Of a stretch of 64,000 nt of DNA, positions 1 through 8,060 are shown in pieces. Position 1 is the first letter of the stretch; each line of letters begins with the position of its first letter. The stretch comes from Phycicoccus avicenniae (lineage in GTDB: Bacteria > Actinomycetota > Actinomycetes > Actinomycetales > Dermatophilaceae). The DNA lies in the NCBI RefSeq assembly GCF_018139485.1, contig NZ_JAGSNF010000019.1, positions 1 through 64,000 of the forward strand. Direction: 5' to 3'. Below the pieces are notes generated by a model. That model ran no database searches. It was not told the DNA's origin and was given only the letters and a program-made list of their open reading frames with translations. The position numbers and the translations under genes are program-made.

Positions 1-980
1 CCTTCGCCGTCCCGGGCAACGCCCCCGTCAAGACCGCCGTCGAGTCCGGGCGGCTGCCCGTGACCTCCGCCGCGACCGTCGCCCGGCAGGTCGACCTGCT
101 CCGTCCGCTGCTCGCCGACGGCGTCGAGGAGAGCGTCATCACCGGGATGGTCGACGTCGCCGCCGCCCACGGACCCGCCGCCTGCCGCCAGCTCCGCGCC
201 GGGATCCTCGCCCGCCACGGCCGAGACGGGGTCCTCCAGGCCGAGCAGGACGCCGCCGCCCGCTTCGTCTCCCTCTCCCACCCCTCGGTCGACGCCACCG
301 GCATCGCCGACTACCGCCTCACCCTCGACCCGGTCGGGCACGCCGCCCTCGAAGCCGCCATCGGACCCCTGTCCGCCCCACAGCCGCTCGACGGCGACCC
401 TGACCTACGCCCCGCCGACCGCCGCCGAGGCGAGGCCCTCATGGCGCTCGTCGCCCGGGCCGTCGCCACCGGCGACGGCACCGGACCCCACCCCAAGACC
501 ACCCTCCTGGTCCAGGTCGACCTCGACACCCTCCGCACCGGCCTGACCGGGGCAGGGGTCACCCTCGGCGACCTGGCCACCGGCACCCACCTCGCCCCCG
601 AGACCCTCCGGCGCCTGGCCTGCGACGCCGAGATCCTCCCCGCCGTCCTCGACGGCCCCTCCGAGATCCTCGACCTCGGACGCACCCGCCGACTCTTCAC
701 CCCCGGACAGACCCGACGCCTCTGGCTCCGCGACGGCGGGTGCACCTTCCCCGGCTGCGACATCCCCGCCCGCTGGACCGACGCCCACCACCTCACCCAC
801 TGGGCCGACGGCGGCACCACCGACCTGGACAACGCCGCCCTCCTCTGCGGCCGACACCACACCACCGTCCACACCAGACGCCTCACCGGCCACCTCGGCC
901 CCCACGGCATCGAATGGAACCTCACCCACGGCTCCTACGACCACCTCCTCGCCGAACGCGCCGCCCGCGAACCCGCCTGA
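1..980 (+). CDS. DUF222 / HNH endonuclease domain protein (5' end outside window)
   Basis: The reading frame is open from the first bases of the window, and the residues before the first internal GTG (position 60) already look like DUF222 sequence, so the true start lies upstream. The visible part is mostly the DUF222 helical region. It ends in an HNH module: a CTFPGC cysteine pair, then DAHHLTHWADGG and a final LCGRHH, which give the zinc and catalytic histidines. Such proteins occur in many copies in actinomycete genomes; nuclease activity is presumed and the biological role is unknown. There is nothing here to suggest an intron or intein, so I read it as a normal chromosomal family member. 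Confidence 0.9.
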   Translation, partial: FAVPGNAPVKTAVESGRLPVTSAATVARQVDLLRPLLADGVEESVITGMVDVAAAHGPAACRQLRAGILARHGRDGVLQAEQDAAARFVSLSHPSVDATGIADYRLTLDPVGHAALEAAIGPLSAPQPLDGDPDLRPADRRRGEALMALVARAVATGDGTGPHPKTTLLVQVDLDTLRTGLTGAGVTLGDLATGTHLAPETLRRLACDAEILPAVLDGPSEILDLGRTRRLFTPGQTRRLWLRDGGCTFPGCDIPARWTDAHHLTHWADGGTTDLDNAALLCGRHHTTVHTRRLTGHLGPHGIEWNLTHGSYDHLLAERAAREPA

Positions 981-1106
981 CCGCCGGGTCGCCGGCCCGG
1001 CGAGTCCGCGCGTCCCGCGGACAGGAGACCACATCACGGGTTACTGTCCCCGCGTCGCGCTGCAGGGGGCTGCGACAGGACCTGCCCCACCGTCACAGGA
1101 CCGTCG

Positions 1107-2687
1107 ATGACCCGCTCGCCGCTGTTCGGACTCCGCCGCACCGTCGCCACCGCGACCCTCGCCGTGGCCGCCCCCGCGCTCCTCGCCCTCGCCCCGCCGG
1201 CCGTCGCCGAGCCGTCGCCGACGGCGGGCTCGTCGGCGACCGCGACGGCGGCCCCCTCCGCGAACCCCTCGTCGACGCCCGACCCCACGGCGAGCTCGAC
1301 GCCCTCCGGAGGCGCGACGTCCACCGCGACCTCGTCACCCACGAGCACGACGACCCCGGGCACGACGACCCCGGGCTCGGGGACGCCGAACACCTCCGCC
1401 GACCCGAGGACGGCCGCGACGTCGACACCCGCCCCTTCGACGCCCGCGCCTTCGGCACCCGCTCCCTCGACGCCCGACAGGTCCGCCACGCCGCCACCCG
1501 TCGACGAGCCCGCCGGGGCCGAGGATCTCGACCGGCAGGTCGCGGCGATGACCTCGGCCGACCGCCGCATCGCCGACCGGCTCGATGCTCGCGCCACCAC
1601 CTCCCGCTTCGGCCGCTACTTCTCCGGCACCGTGCTGGACGCCGGGACCGGTGAGATCGTCTGGGCGCACCGGCGCACGGCCCAGATGCTCCCCGCCTCC
1701 AACGCCAAGCTCTTCACGGCCGCGACCGCCCTCGACACCCTCGGTCCGAACACGACCTTCACGACGTCCGTCCGACGCGGCAAGCGGGCGAACCACGTCG
1801 TGCTCGTCGGTACGGGCGACGCCCTGCTCAACAGCGCCAAGCTGACCACCCTCGCGCGCGAGACGAAGGCGTGGGTCGACGCCAAGGGTTACAAGAAGCC
1901 CCAGGTCTACATCGACGACTCGTTCTTCCCCGCGCCCAGCCTCGCGTACGGCTGGAAGGAGTCGTACGTCATCGACTCCGTCACCCCCGTCCGGCCGCTC
2001 GTGCGCGACAACCGCGACATCATGGACACGAGCGCCGACGCGGGCCGCTACCTCGCAGCCCGGCTCCGCGCGCTCGGTATCCCCGGCGCTCGGTACGCGG
2101 GTCGGCAGGACGTGGCCACCTGGCGCACGACGATCGCCTCGAAGCAGAGCTTCACGGTCGCCGGCATGGTCCGCCGCACCATCCTCACGAGTGACAACGA
2201 CGTCGCCGAGATCCTCCTGCGCCGCACCTCCTACGAGATGGGCAACGGCACGGCCTGGAGCGGCGCGAAGACCACCCAGACCGCGGGGGCGGCTCGGCAC
2301 GGCACCGGCTTCGGCGTCCTCTACGACGGGTCCGGCCTCTCCCGCGCCGACCGCCTCTCGACCTTCCAGATCGCCAAGCTGCTGAGGACCGTCCAGAACG
2401 GCGACAACCCGCGGCTGAACACCCTGCGCTCGCGCAACGTCATGCCCACCGCCGGGCGGACCGGCACGCTGAAGAACCGGTTCACCTCCTCCGCCGCCGA
2501 CTGCGCCCGCGGCCGGGTGTGGGCCAAGACGGGCACCCTCGGCGACACCGTGGCGCTGTCCGGCTGGACGACCGGCACGGACGGGCGCACGAAGGTGTTC
2601 TCGTTCCTCGTCAACCGCAAGGACTCGTCGTCGACGCTCAAGAGCAACGTCGACATGCTCGCGGCGACCGTCAACGGCTGCTACTGA
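1107..2687 (+). CDS. dacB: D-alanyl-D-alanine carboxypeptidase/endopeptidase (PBP4, peptidase S13)
   Basis: Secreted penicillin-binding protein that trims or cuts peptidoglycan peptides outside the membrane. The 526-residue product starts with a signal peptide (positive residues, Ala/Leu core, likely cut after AVA near residue 34). A Ser/Thr/Pro-rich low-complexity linker follows to about residue 130. The three active-site motifs are present in order: SNAK (Ser198, Lys201), SDN (Ser362 to Asn364) and KTG (Lys474), typical of S13 enzymes. The protein is complete and somewhat long because of the linker. It stands alone, transcribed away from the upstream HNH gene, with no clear Shine-Dalgarno before the ATG. 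Confidence 0.93.
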   Translation: MTRSPLFGLRRTVATATLAVAAPALLALAPPAVAEPSPTAGSSATATAAPSANPSSTPDPTASSTPSGGATSTATSSPTSTTTPGTTTPGSGTPNTSADPRTAATSTPAPSTPAPSAPAPSTPDRSATPPPVDEPAGAEDLDRQVAAMTSADRRIADRLDARATTSRFGRYFSGTVLDAGTGEIVWAHRRTAQMLPASNAKLFTAATALDTLGPNTTFTTSVRRGKRANHVVLVGTGDALLNSAKLTTLARETKAWVDAKGYKKPQVYIDDSFFPAPSLAYGWKESYVIDSVTPVRPLVRDNRDIMDTSADAGRYLAARLRALGIPGARYAGRQDVATWRTTIASKQSFTVAGMVRRTILTSDNDVAEILLRRTSYEMGNGTAWSGAKTTQTAGAARHGTGFGVLYDGSGLSRADRLSTFQIAKLLRTVQNGDNPRLNTLRSRNVMPTAGRTGTLKNRFTSSAADCARGRVWAKTGTLGDTVALSGWTTGTDGRTKVFSFLVNRKDSSSTLKSNVDMLAATVNGCY

Positions 2688-2707
2688 CCTGTGGCCCCAG
2701 GTCGTCC

Positions 2708-2830
2708 GGTCAGCTCGGCACCATCCAGCGAGCACCGTGACGAAGCCGACGACCGCGCAGAAGACGAATACCGCGGCGACGATCCAGGCGACGACCTGAG
2801 CGGCGTCCACGCCCTCGGAGTCCGTGCCGT
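2708..2830 (-). pseudogene. Truncated, frameshifted copy of the 3' end of the DUF6584-like gene
   Basis: Read on the minus strand, this stretch encodes DAAQVVAWIVAAVFVFC and on through a membrane segment nearly identical to the C-terminus of the protein encoded at 7087-7857. About 100 bp aligns (2708-2807 with 7085-7185) with only about five mismatches. One missing C near position 2729 shifts the frame just before the natural stop, so the end reads AGWCRAD instead of GWMVPT. The N-terminal four-fifths is absent and no start signal is visible. I call it a remnant left by a duplication, not a gene. Confidence 0.75.
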
Positions 2831-2915
2831 TGCTCCGACCAACTCGACTGCGCGAACTCATCCACGACGGAGCGTCTGTCAGGTTGCCGCCGCGGCCACC
2901 CACCCATGCGCCACA

Positions 2916-4754
2916 ATGCCGCATGATCGGACCGGGGGGCAACAGGATTGCGCGGCGCGTGCCCGAGCACGGGGGTTCGGGACCTTCCCGCCGACCGACG
3001 CCTTGCTGTGGCCACGGCAGCGCACGGACTACCCCCGACTGGAGCGCCTGCGGTCCGCAACTCTGTGGCTCAACGCAACGTATGCAGTTGCCCTCTCCAT
3101 CTTCGGGCTCAACTCGACGCCCCCGGACGTGGCGGCTGTCCTCACCCTCGCTTCTCTCGGCCTGGTCGCGGTCTCCCTTCTCCTGGATCGAGCCCCTCTA
3201 CCTAGATCCTTCCTTCTCCTGTTCGCCCTCGTGACCTCCAGCGTGTCCACCGGCGGTTCGCCGACTCCGGCGAACGTTCTGTCGATGATCTACTTCAACC
3301 TCGTCGCGACGGTGAAGACCAGGGCTCTCGCGGCGGTCCTACCGCCGACGGCGGTCGCGTACGTCGCGCTGGAGTGGGCGGCCGGACGGTCTCCCTTGGT
3401 CGCGGTGGACGACGCACTGCTCACCATCCCTGCCGCCCTGGCCCTGAGCCTGTTCGTATCGGCCCTCGTGAGTAACCTGCACCGCGCAGACCAGCTGCAC
3501 GAGCAGGGTGTCCGCGCACGGCTGTCCACGACGTTCAGCCTCGCGTCGACGTCCGCTGCGAACTCGATGCATCAGTTCCTTCACGATCGGGTGCTGGCGG
3601 TCCTTGGGCTCGTTGTCTCGCACGCCCCTGAAGATCGGCCGCGCATCGCCGACTACTGTCGCTCGGTCGCCGAGACCATCGAGGGGCAACCGGGGTGGGA
3701 GGACCCGCCTGCAAGCAGCGTGGCGGACCTTCTGGAGTCCGTGCTCGCGGACTCACCCCTCCCGCTCCTCGTCGTACCGGGTTCCCGTCCAGAAGACGAG
3801 CGACTGGACCCGCCCGTTGCCCGCGCCCTTCGTCGGGCGGTCGCGGAGGCCCTGCGCAACTGCGCGAGACACTCCGGATCCGATCAGGCCCAGATACGGT
3901 TCGAGTCGTCTGCATCTCACGCCACGTTGGTCATATCCGATGAAGGAAGAGGATTCCGAGGCGCCCCTTCCGGTTGGGGCACCGCCCACTCGATCCTGGC
4001 GCCGATGCTCGGCGTTCAGGGAAGCGCCCAGGTGCAGGGCGACCCGGGACGTGGGACGACCGTGAGCCTCACCTGGCCGAGGCGGACCGCAGACGCGCCG
4101 GCTAGCGCGCGGCTACAGACCTTCCAGGAGACCAGGGCCGCCATCGGGGAAGTCCGGCTCCTCAAGGTCTTCGTCGCGCCGATCCTCGTCGCCAACGCAT
4201 ACCTCGCGATCAGGTACTCCGCGAGCGACAGCACCGCAATCGCACAGATCGCACTCGCAGCAGCGTATGTCGCGATCACCCTGCATCGTGTCCACCGACT
4301 GCTGCTCCACGGCCCTTCGGCGGTGACGGTCCTGGTCCTCATGACGAGCTCCGCTTTCACCATCGTGGTCGGGCTGATTCTCGCCGAACCTGCCGACGCC
4401 CTGCGCACATACGACAGCTGGTGTGTGGGTCTGGCGGCGGTCGGTCCAGCGGTGCTTGCCTTCCACATGTCGCCGAGGTGGTCGCCCGTCCTCGTGATTC
4501 CCAATGTCGCCGTTGTCGCTCTCTTCGTCTACGTCGAGCCCACGGTCGGTGTCACCGACGTCCTGGGCGCCGTGTTCGCCGCTGCCCTTCCTTTGTGGGC
4601 GATGGCATGCGGGGCGGCCGTTCGGGCTACCGAGCGGCAGCTCTCGGATGAGGTCGAGCGCTTGGCTCGTAGGACCTGGGACCTCAGCGGAGACTTACCG
4701 ACACCGGAGTCGGTCGCCCAACGACGCTTCCTGGTCGAGCGGGCGGCCCCCTGA
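2916..4754 (+). CDS. Membrane sensor histidine kinase (HisKA_3-like, HATPase_c) with membrane domains on both sides
   Basis: Likely autophosphorylating sensor partner of the response regulator at 5218. From the chosen ATG (612 residues), an N-terminal block of hydrophobic helices covers roughly residues 40-190. A dimerisation helix with the phospho-acceptor candidate QFLHDRVLAVLG (His223) follows. The ATPase part has an N-box (EALRNCARHSG), a G1 box (DEGRGF) and a G2 region with GDPGRGTTVSLTWP. Unusually, a second run of hydrophobic helices follows the ATPase domain. Base composition is lower in GC than the flanks, with ATA codons and a TTA leucine codon at 4695. The start is uncertain (no good ribosome site). 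The same frame resumes after the stop in the next entry, so the gene may be split. Confidence 0.72.
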   Translation: MPHDRTGGQQDCAARARARGFGTFPPTDALLWPRQRTDYPRLERLRSATLWLNATYAVALSIFGLNSTPPDVAAVLTLASLGLVAVSLLLDRAPLPRSFLLLFALVTSSVSTGGSPTPANVLSMIYFNLVATVKTRALAAVLPPTAVAYVALEWAAGRSPLVAVDDALLTIPAALALSLFVSALVSNLHRADQLHEQGVRARLSTTFSLASTSAANSMHQFLHDRVLAVLGLVVSHAPEDRPRIADYCRSVAETIEGQPGWEDPPASSVADLLESVLADSPLPLLVVPGSRPEDERLDPPVARALRRAVAEALRNCARHSGSDQAQIRFESSASHATLVISDEGRGFRGAPSGWGTAHSILAPMLGVQGSAQVQGDPGRGTTVSLTWPRRTADAPASARLQTFQETRAAIGEVRLLKVFVAPILVANAYLAIRYSASDSTAIAQIALAAAYVAITLHRVHRLLLHGPSAVTVLVLMTSSAFTIVVGLILAEPADALRTYDSWCVGLAAVGPAVLAFHMSPRWSPVLVIPNVAVVALFVYVEPTVGVTDVLGAVFAAALPLWAMACGAAVRATERQLSDEVERLARRTWDLSGDLPTPESVAQRRFLVERAAP

Positions 4755-4799
4755 CTTCGAAGCCTGGGCTCTCGCGAATCCCCGCTCGGGCACGGTGCC

Positions 4800-5207
4800 G
4801 TGATCGAGGAGTCCCGCCTCCTGGCGGGCGAAGCCCGCGACGTGCTAAACCTGCCCGGACAGATCGACCCTCCTCTGAGGGAGCGCATCACCCGGGCGCG
4901 CCGTCAAGGGACGTCGATCACCGTCATTCCGGGCGACCCGGAGGACGACCATCAGACTCTCGCACTTCGCCTTCTCGACCGGGTACTCGACGAGGCGGAC
5001 TCCGTCGGCAGTGTGGTGGTCTATCTCCCGCAGCACGCGACGACCCGACTGAGCACGACACCCGAGCTCTCGGTCGGCGGACTGCGGCGGGTGGTCGGGT
5101 GCCTCTCGGAGGTTTCGCACACGGTGGAGAACGATGGTCTCAGCACCACGGTTGTCGTGCACGGAATCAGGCGAACACTCGATGCGGTCGCAGCGACCCG
5201 CTGGTAG
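4800..5207 (+). CDS. Unknown 135-residue protein, possibly the detached C-terminus of the kinase
   Basis: Function not recognised. It lies in exactly the same frame as the kinase, whose stop is at 4752-4754, and the 15 codons between that TGA and the GTG used here are open. The product is soluble and mixed alpha/beta. The first third is charged and helical (EESRLLAGEARDVLNLPG); the later part, with VGSVVVYLP and LSTTVVVHGI strands, could be a degenerate ATPase-like lid, but no ATP-binding boxes are visible. It ends 10 bp before the response regulator. Either it is a small co-transcribed partner starting at GTG, or it is the tail of a 763-residue kinase interrupted by one nonsense codon. Confidence 0.45.
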   Translation: MIEESRLLAGEARDVLNLPGQIDPPLRERITRARRQGTSITVIPGDPEDDHQTLALRLLDRVLDEADSVGSVVVYLPQHATTRLSTTPELSVGGLRRVVGCLSEVSHTVENDGLSTTVVVHGIRRTLDAVAATRW

Positions 5208-5217
5208 AACGACGAGG

Positions 5218-5886
5218 ATGTTCTCCCTCCCGTGCGACGTGGTCGCCGTCGACAACCTTGACGTCATCCGCATGGGCCTGACCAGCCTCCAGCTCACTCA
5301 TCCGTCCGTCGTCCGGAGGATCTCCACCTTCCAGCACGCCGGCGAGATCGACACAGATGCGTCGCCCCCGGACGTGGTCGTCCTGGACTACTGGCTGGGA
5401 CGCGAGGACGACGCGAGCATCCGATACATCACCGACCTGAAGCGATGGAGCGGATGCGTCGTCCTCTACACCAGCGAGGAAGGCCCAGCACGGCTACGTG
5501 ACTGCATTCGAGCAGGCGTCGACGGGCTGAGCCTGAAGAACGACGGGCTCACTGAGCTGGCCCAGGTCATCACCGAAGTCGCCGGCGGCCGACCTGGCTG
5601 GTCGGGGCCCTTGGCGCGGGCGGTCGTGCGTGACGAGATCGTGATGGCCGACCTCACCGCTGAAGAGATCAAGGTCCTCAACGCCCTTGCAGGAGGCCTC
5701 ACCGTCAAGGAGATTGCAAGCCACCTGCACAAGTCACCCGGAACCGTCGGCTCCCAGATCGAGTCCATCCGTGCGCGGTACGTCGGGCTCACCGGCCACA
5801 GGGTCAACCGGGTGAAGATGCTGCGCGAGGGGTCCCGCGACGGGTACATCGACCCGCCACGGGCGAAAGATACCGGGAACGCATGA
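5218..5886 (+). CDS. Two-component response regulator, NarL/FixJ (LuxR) type
   Basis: DNA-binding response regulator of 222 residues. The receiver domain begins with VVAVDNLDVIRMG; the phospho-acceptor is Asp57 in VVVLDYWLG, followed by the conserved Thr/Ser (LYTSEE) and Lys (LSLKND). The C-terminal LuxR-type helix-turn-helix runs from ADLTAEEIKVLNALAGG through VKEIASHLHKSPGTVGSQI. I chose the ATG at 5218 because the receiver fold begins right there; in-frame ATGs at 5134 and 5182 would only add an unstructured tail overlapping the previous gene. The likely partner is the kinase just upstream. Natural target candidates are this module and the secreted CHAP protein 70 bp downstream (inference). 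Confidence 0.88.
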   Translation: MFSLPCDVVAVDNLDVIRMGLTSLQLTHPSVVRRISTFQHAGEIDTDASPPDVVVLDYWLGREDDASIRYITDLKRWSGCVVLYTSEEGPARLRDCIRAGVDGLSLKNDGLTELAQVITEVAGGRPGWSGPLARAVVRDEIVMADLTAEEIKVLNALAGGLTVKEIASHLHKSPGTVGSQIESIRARYVGLTGHRVNRVKMLREGSRDGYIDPPRAKDTGNA

Positions 5887-5923
5887 AGCGCAGCGGACGC
5901 ACCGCTTCCTAGCGTGACGCCAC

Positions 5924-5940
5924 CCGAGGAGGTGCCTCGG
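5924..5940. promoter_or_regulatory. Small perfect dyad upstream of the CHAP gene
   Basis: CCGAGG, five bases, then CCTCGG. It sits between the response regulator stop and the ribosome site of the secreted CHAP protein (GGAAGGGA, about 6 bases before ATG). It could be an operator for the adjacent regulator or a weak hairpin; six-base arms are not strong evidence in DNA this rich in GC. Confidence 0.3.
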
Positions 5941-5957
5941 TCGGAAGGGAGCATCCC

Positions 5958-6839
5958 ATGTCAACCACGTCCACCACCAGGACTCGAGGCCGGGTGACGC
6001 GCCGTCCACGACTCGTCGGCGCGGCGCGGCTCGTGACCGTTCCCCTGCTCGTCGCCGGCTCCGTGCTGGTTGCAGGTGCTTCGGCGAACGCCTCGGCCGG
6101 CCACTTCAACACCAATCCGTACACGACCGGATGCTCCAAGACCGCCTCGACCATCTCGTCGAAGGCCGTTTCCGGGGGGCGGATGTACATCAAGGCCTCC
6201 AGCGCCTGTGGCACGAACTGGGTCGAGTACCGCGGTAACACGCAGAAGACGACCAAGACCGGCAAGGACGCGCGCACCAACACGTGGACCAGGACCGAGG
6301 TGGACACGGCGTCTGCCTCCTGGTCGATGCAGTCGTACGCTCCGGGCACCACCGCGTACACGGGCAAGCTCACCATCGGCAGCACGACGACGATCGCCAG
6401 CTGCAGCAACGGCTGCACATGGAAGACCGCCACGACCGCGAGCTCACTCGGCTCTCGCGTCGACGCCTTCGTCGCGAAGTACAACGGGAAGTACGTCGAC
6501 TTCGACGGCTACTACGGCGCGCAGTGCGTCGACCTCTTCAACTTCTACAACCGCGACGTCGTCAAGGCTCGCTTCGCTCCGGCCTCCTACGCCTATCAGC
6601 TGTGGGGGAGCTACGACACGACGCGCTACATCAAGGTCTCGGCCTCGAGCACCCCGAGGAAGGGCGACGTCGCCATCTGGTCCTCGAACTACCCCTACAG
6701 CGGCGGCGCAGGACACGTGGCGATCGTCCTGTCCGCGTCGGGCACGACCTTCACCGCCCTGACCCAGAACCCCGGCGCGACGAAGAAGGCGACGTTCTCC
6801 AAGAGCTACGTCATCGGCTTCCTTCGCCCGCGGTCCTGA
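5958..6839 (+). CDS. Secreted CHAP-domain protein with DUF2690-like N-terminal region
   Basis: Predicted exported amidase/endopeptidase, probably acting on peptidoglycan. The 293-residue product has a long basic N-region followed by a hydrophobic core and a likely cleavage after ANA or ASA near residue 45. A domain with paired cysteines follows (YTTGCSKTAS, SACGTNWVEYRG) that resembles DUF2690 (YjfA-type) sequences, then the CHAP domain with catalytic Cys190 in GAQCVDLFNFY and His253 in GAGHVAIVLS. The ribosome site GGAAGGGA precedes the ATG. It follows the two-component genes in the same direction and ends before a very strong hairpin, so the module looks self-contained. Substrate and trigger are unknown. 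Confidence 0.82.
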   Translation: MSTTSTTRTRGRVTRRPRLVGAARLVTVPLLVAGSVLVAGASANASAGHFNTNPYTTGCSKTASTISSKAVSGGRMYIKASSACGTNWVEYRGNTQKTTKTGKDARTNTWTRTEVDTASASWSMQSYAPGTTAYTGKLTIGSTTTIASCSNGCTWKTATTASSLGSRVDAFVAKYNGKYVDFDGYYGAQCVDLFNFYNRDVVKARFAPASYAYQLWGSYDTTRYIKVSASSTPRKGDVAIWSSNYPYSGGAGHVAIVLSASGTTFTALTQNPGATKKATFSKSYVIGFLRPRS

Positions 6840-6884
6840 CCGCAGGAGCCGGCGCACCGGGGAATTCGCACGGGCCGCCACCAC

Positions 6885-6931
6885 CCGCACCCACTCGCTT
6901 CCGCGGCATCCGCGGGAGCGAGTGGGTGCGG
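6885..6931. terminator. Very strong hairpin, 22-bp arms with a 3-base loop
   Basis: Left arm 6885-6906 and right arm 6910-6931 are complementary at 21 of 22 positions, the exception being a T-G wobble; the loop is CAT. There is no U-tract, as is common in actinomycetes. It lies between the converging ends of the CHAP gene and the DUF6584-like gene, so a bidirectional terminator is the simplest reading. Confidence 0.75.
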
Positions 6932-7086
6932 TCGGTCGGCTGCGGCGGTCCGGGACAGCACGTACCCGCACCCAGTCCGTGAGGCCGCATCATCTTCAGG
7001 GCCTACCGGACGACCGTCGGCTGATGGACCCGCAGGACGTGAGGGGGACTCGCTCCACCGTTCCTGCATTCTCACCGGCGCCTCGG

Positions 7087-7857
7087 TCAGGTCGGCACCA
7101 TCCAGCCGAGCACCGTGACGAACCCGACGACGGCGCAGAAGACGAACACCGCGGCGACGATCCAGGCGACGACCTGAGCCGCGTCCGTACCCTGGGCGTC
7201 CGCACTCTCGGCGTCCGTGCCGTCCGGGTGGCCCCCGCCGGACTTCGCCCCGCGCGCGGCGGTTCCGCCGCCCTCGTCGTGGGCGCTGTCGGCAGCACGG
7301 CTGCGAGCGTCGTCGTCGCCGTTCGGATGACCGCCCTGCGCGCGTCCGTCGTCGTGTGGCCCACCGTCATGCAGCCCGCCGTCGTGCGGGTGGTCGACCT
7401 CCTCGGCCCGGCGCCCGGCGCCGACGGCACCGGTCGATCCCGACGACCCGCCCGTCGTCCCGTCCCCACCGGCAGTACCCGCCGAGGGGTCCTCCGGCTC
7501 GGCCCCGGCGTCGAGCGCCCGCGCGCGCAGGGCCTCGATGCGCGCCGGCCGGGGCTCGGCCTGGAAGGGCGGCGGCAGCGAGCGCCACATGACGCCGAAG
7601 TCGTCCCGGGACCGTTCCCGCCAGGCCGCGACCGCCTCGTCGGCCTCGGGTCCGCGCACCCCGGCGGCGAACCAGGCGGCGCCGGCGCGTGGCAGGTCCC
7701 CCATCCCGTGGTGGACGTGGCCGAGCATCGTGAGCGCTTCGACGTCCCGACGCGTCTCGACGTGCGCGGCCAGGAGGTCACGGGCCTGCCAGGTCCGGCC
7801 CGCGTCGGTGAGTGCGCGAGCCCGGGCCACGACGTCAGCACCGGAGTCCGGGGTCAT
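7087..7857 (-). CDS. DUF6584-like protein with disordered linker and C-terminal membrane helix
   Basis: Uncharacterised; 256 residues from the ATG chosen. The N-terminal third resembles DUF6584 proteins: short TPR-like helices (ARALTDAGRTWQARDLLAAH, then ALTMLGHVHHGMGDLPRAGAAWF) and a WRSLPPPF motif near residue 110. A long low-complexity linker rich in Gly, Asp and His follows, then one hydrophobic segment (VVAWIVAAVFVFCAVVGFV) at the end, so the protein is probably tail-anchored in the membrane. A longer start with a repetitive N-terminus is possible at 7977. Its 3' end is duplicated at 2708-2830, with the kinase module lying between the two copies. Confidence 0.7.
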   Translation of the reverse strand: MTPDSGADVVARARALTDAGRTWQARDLLAAHVETRRDVEALTMLGHVHHGMGDLPRAGAAWFAAGVRGPEADEAVAAWRERSRDDFGVMWRSLPPPFQAEPRPARIEALRARALDAGAEPEDPSAGTAGGDGTTGGSSGSTGAVGAGRRAEEVDHPHDGGLHDGGPHDDGRAQGGHPNGDDDARSRAADSAHDEGGGTAARGAKSGGGHPDGTDAESADAQGTDAAQVVAWIVAAVFVFCAVVGFVTVLGWMVPT

Positions 7858-8060
7858 CTCCCCGAGTATGCCCGCGACGGCTCCTCCCGAGCCTGTCGCG
7901 TCTCGTTCGGAGCCCGAAACGTCCGGTTCGGAGCCTGGTACGCCTGTTCCCCAGCGTGCTGCTTCTGGTCCGAGCATGCTGCGTCCGGTCCGGACCGGCG
8001 CGCGTGCTCGATGCGTCGAGGCGGAGTCGCTTGCGTCGGTTACCCGCGAGTAGCACACTG

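Noticed and set aside
1-980. HNH protein as homing endonuclease or mobile element
   Set aside because: DUF222-HNH proteins are ordinary multi-copy actinobacterial genes; no intron, intein or terminal repeat is seen.
4504-4803. Alternative 99-codon frame bridging the kinase stop
   Set aside because: It overlaps the kinase in another frame with poor codon bias and contains no recognisable sequence; the in-frame continuation is the better explanation.
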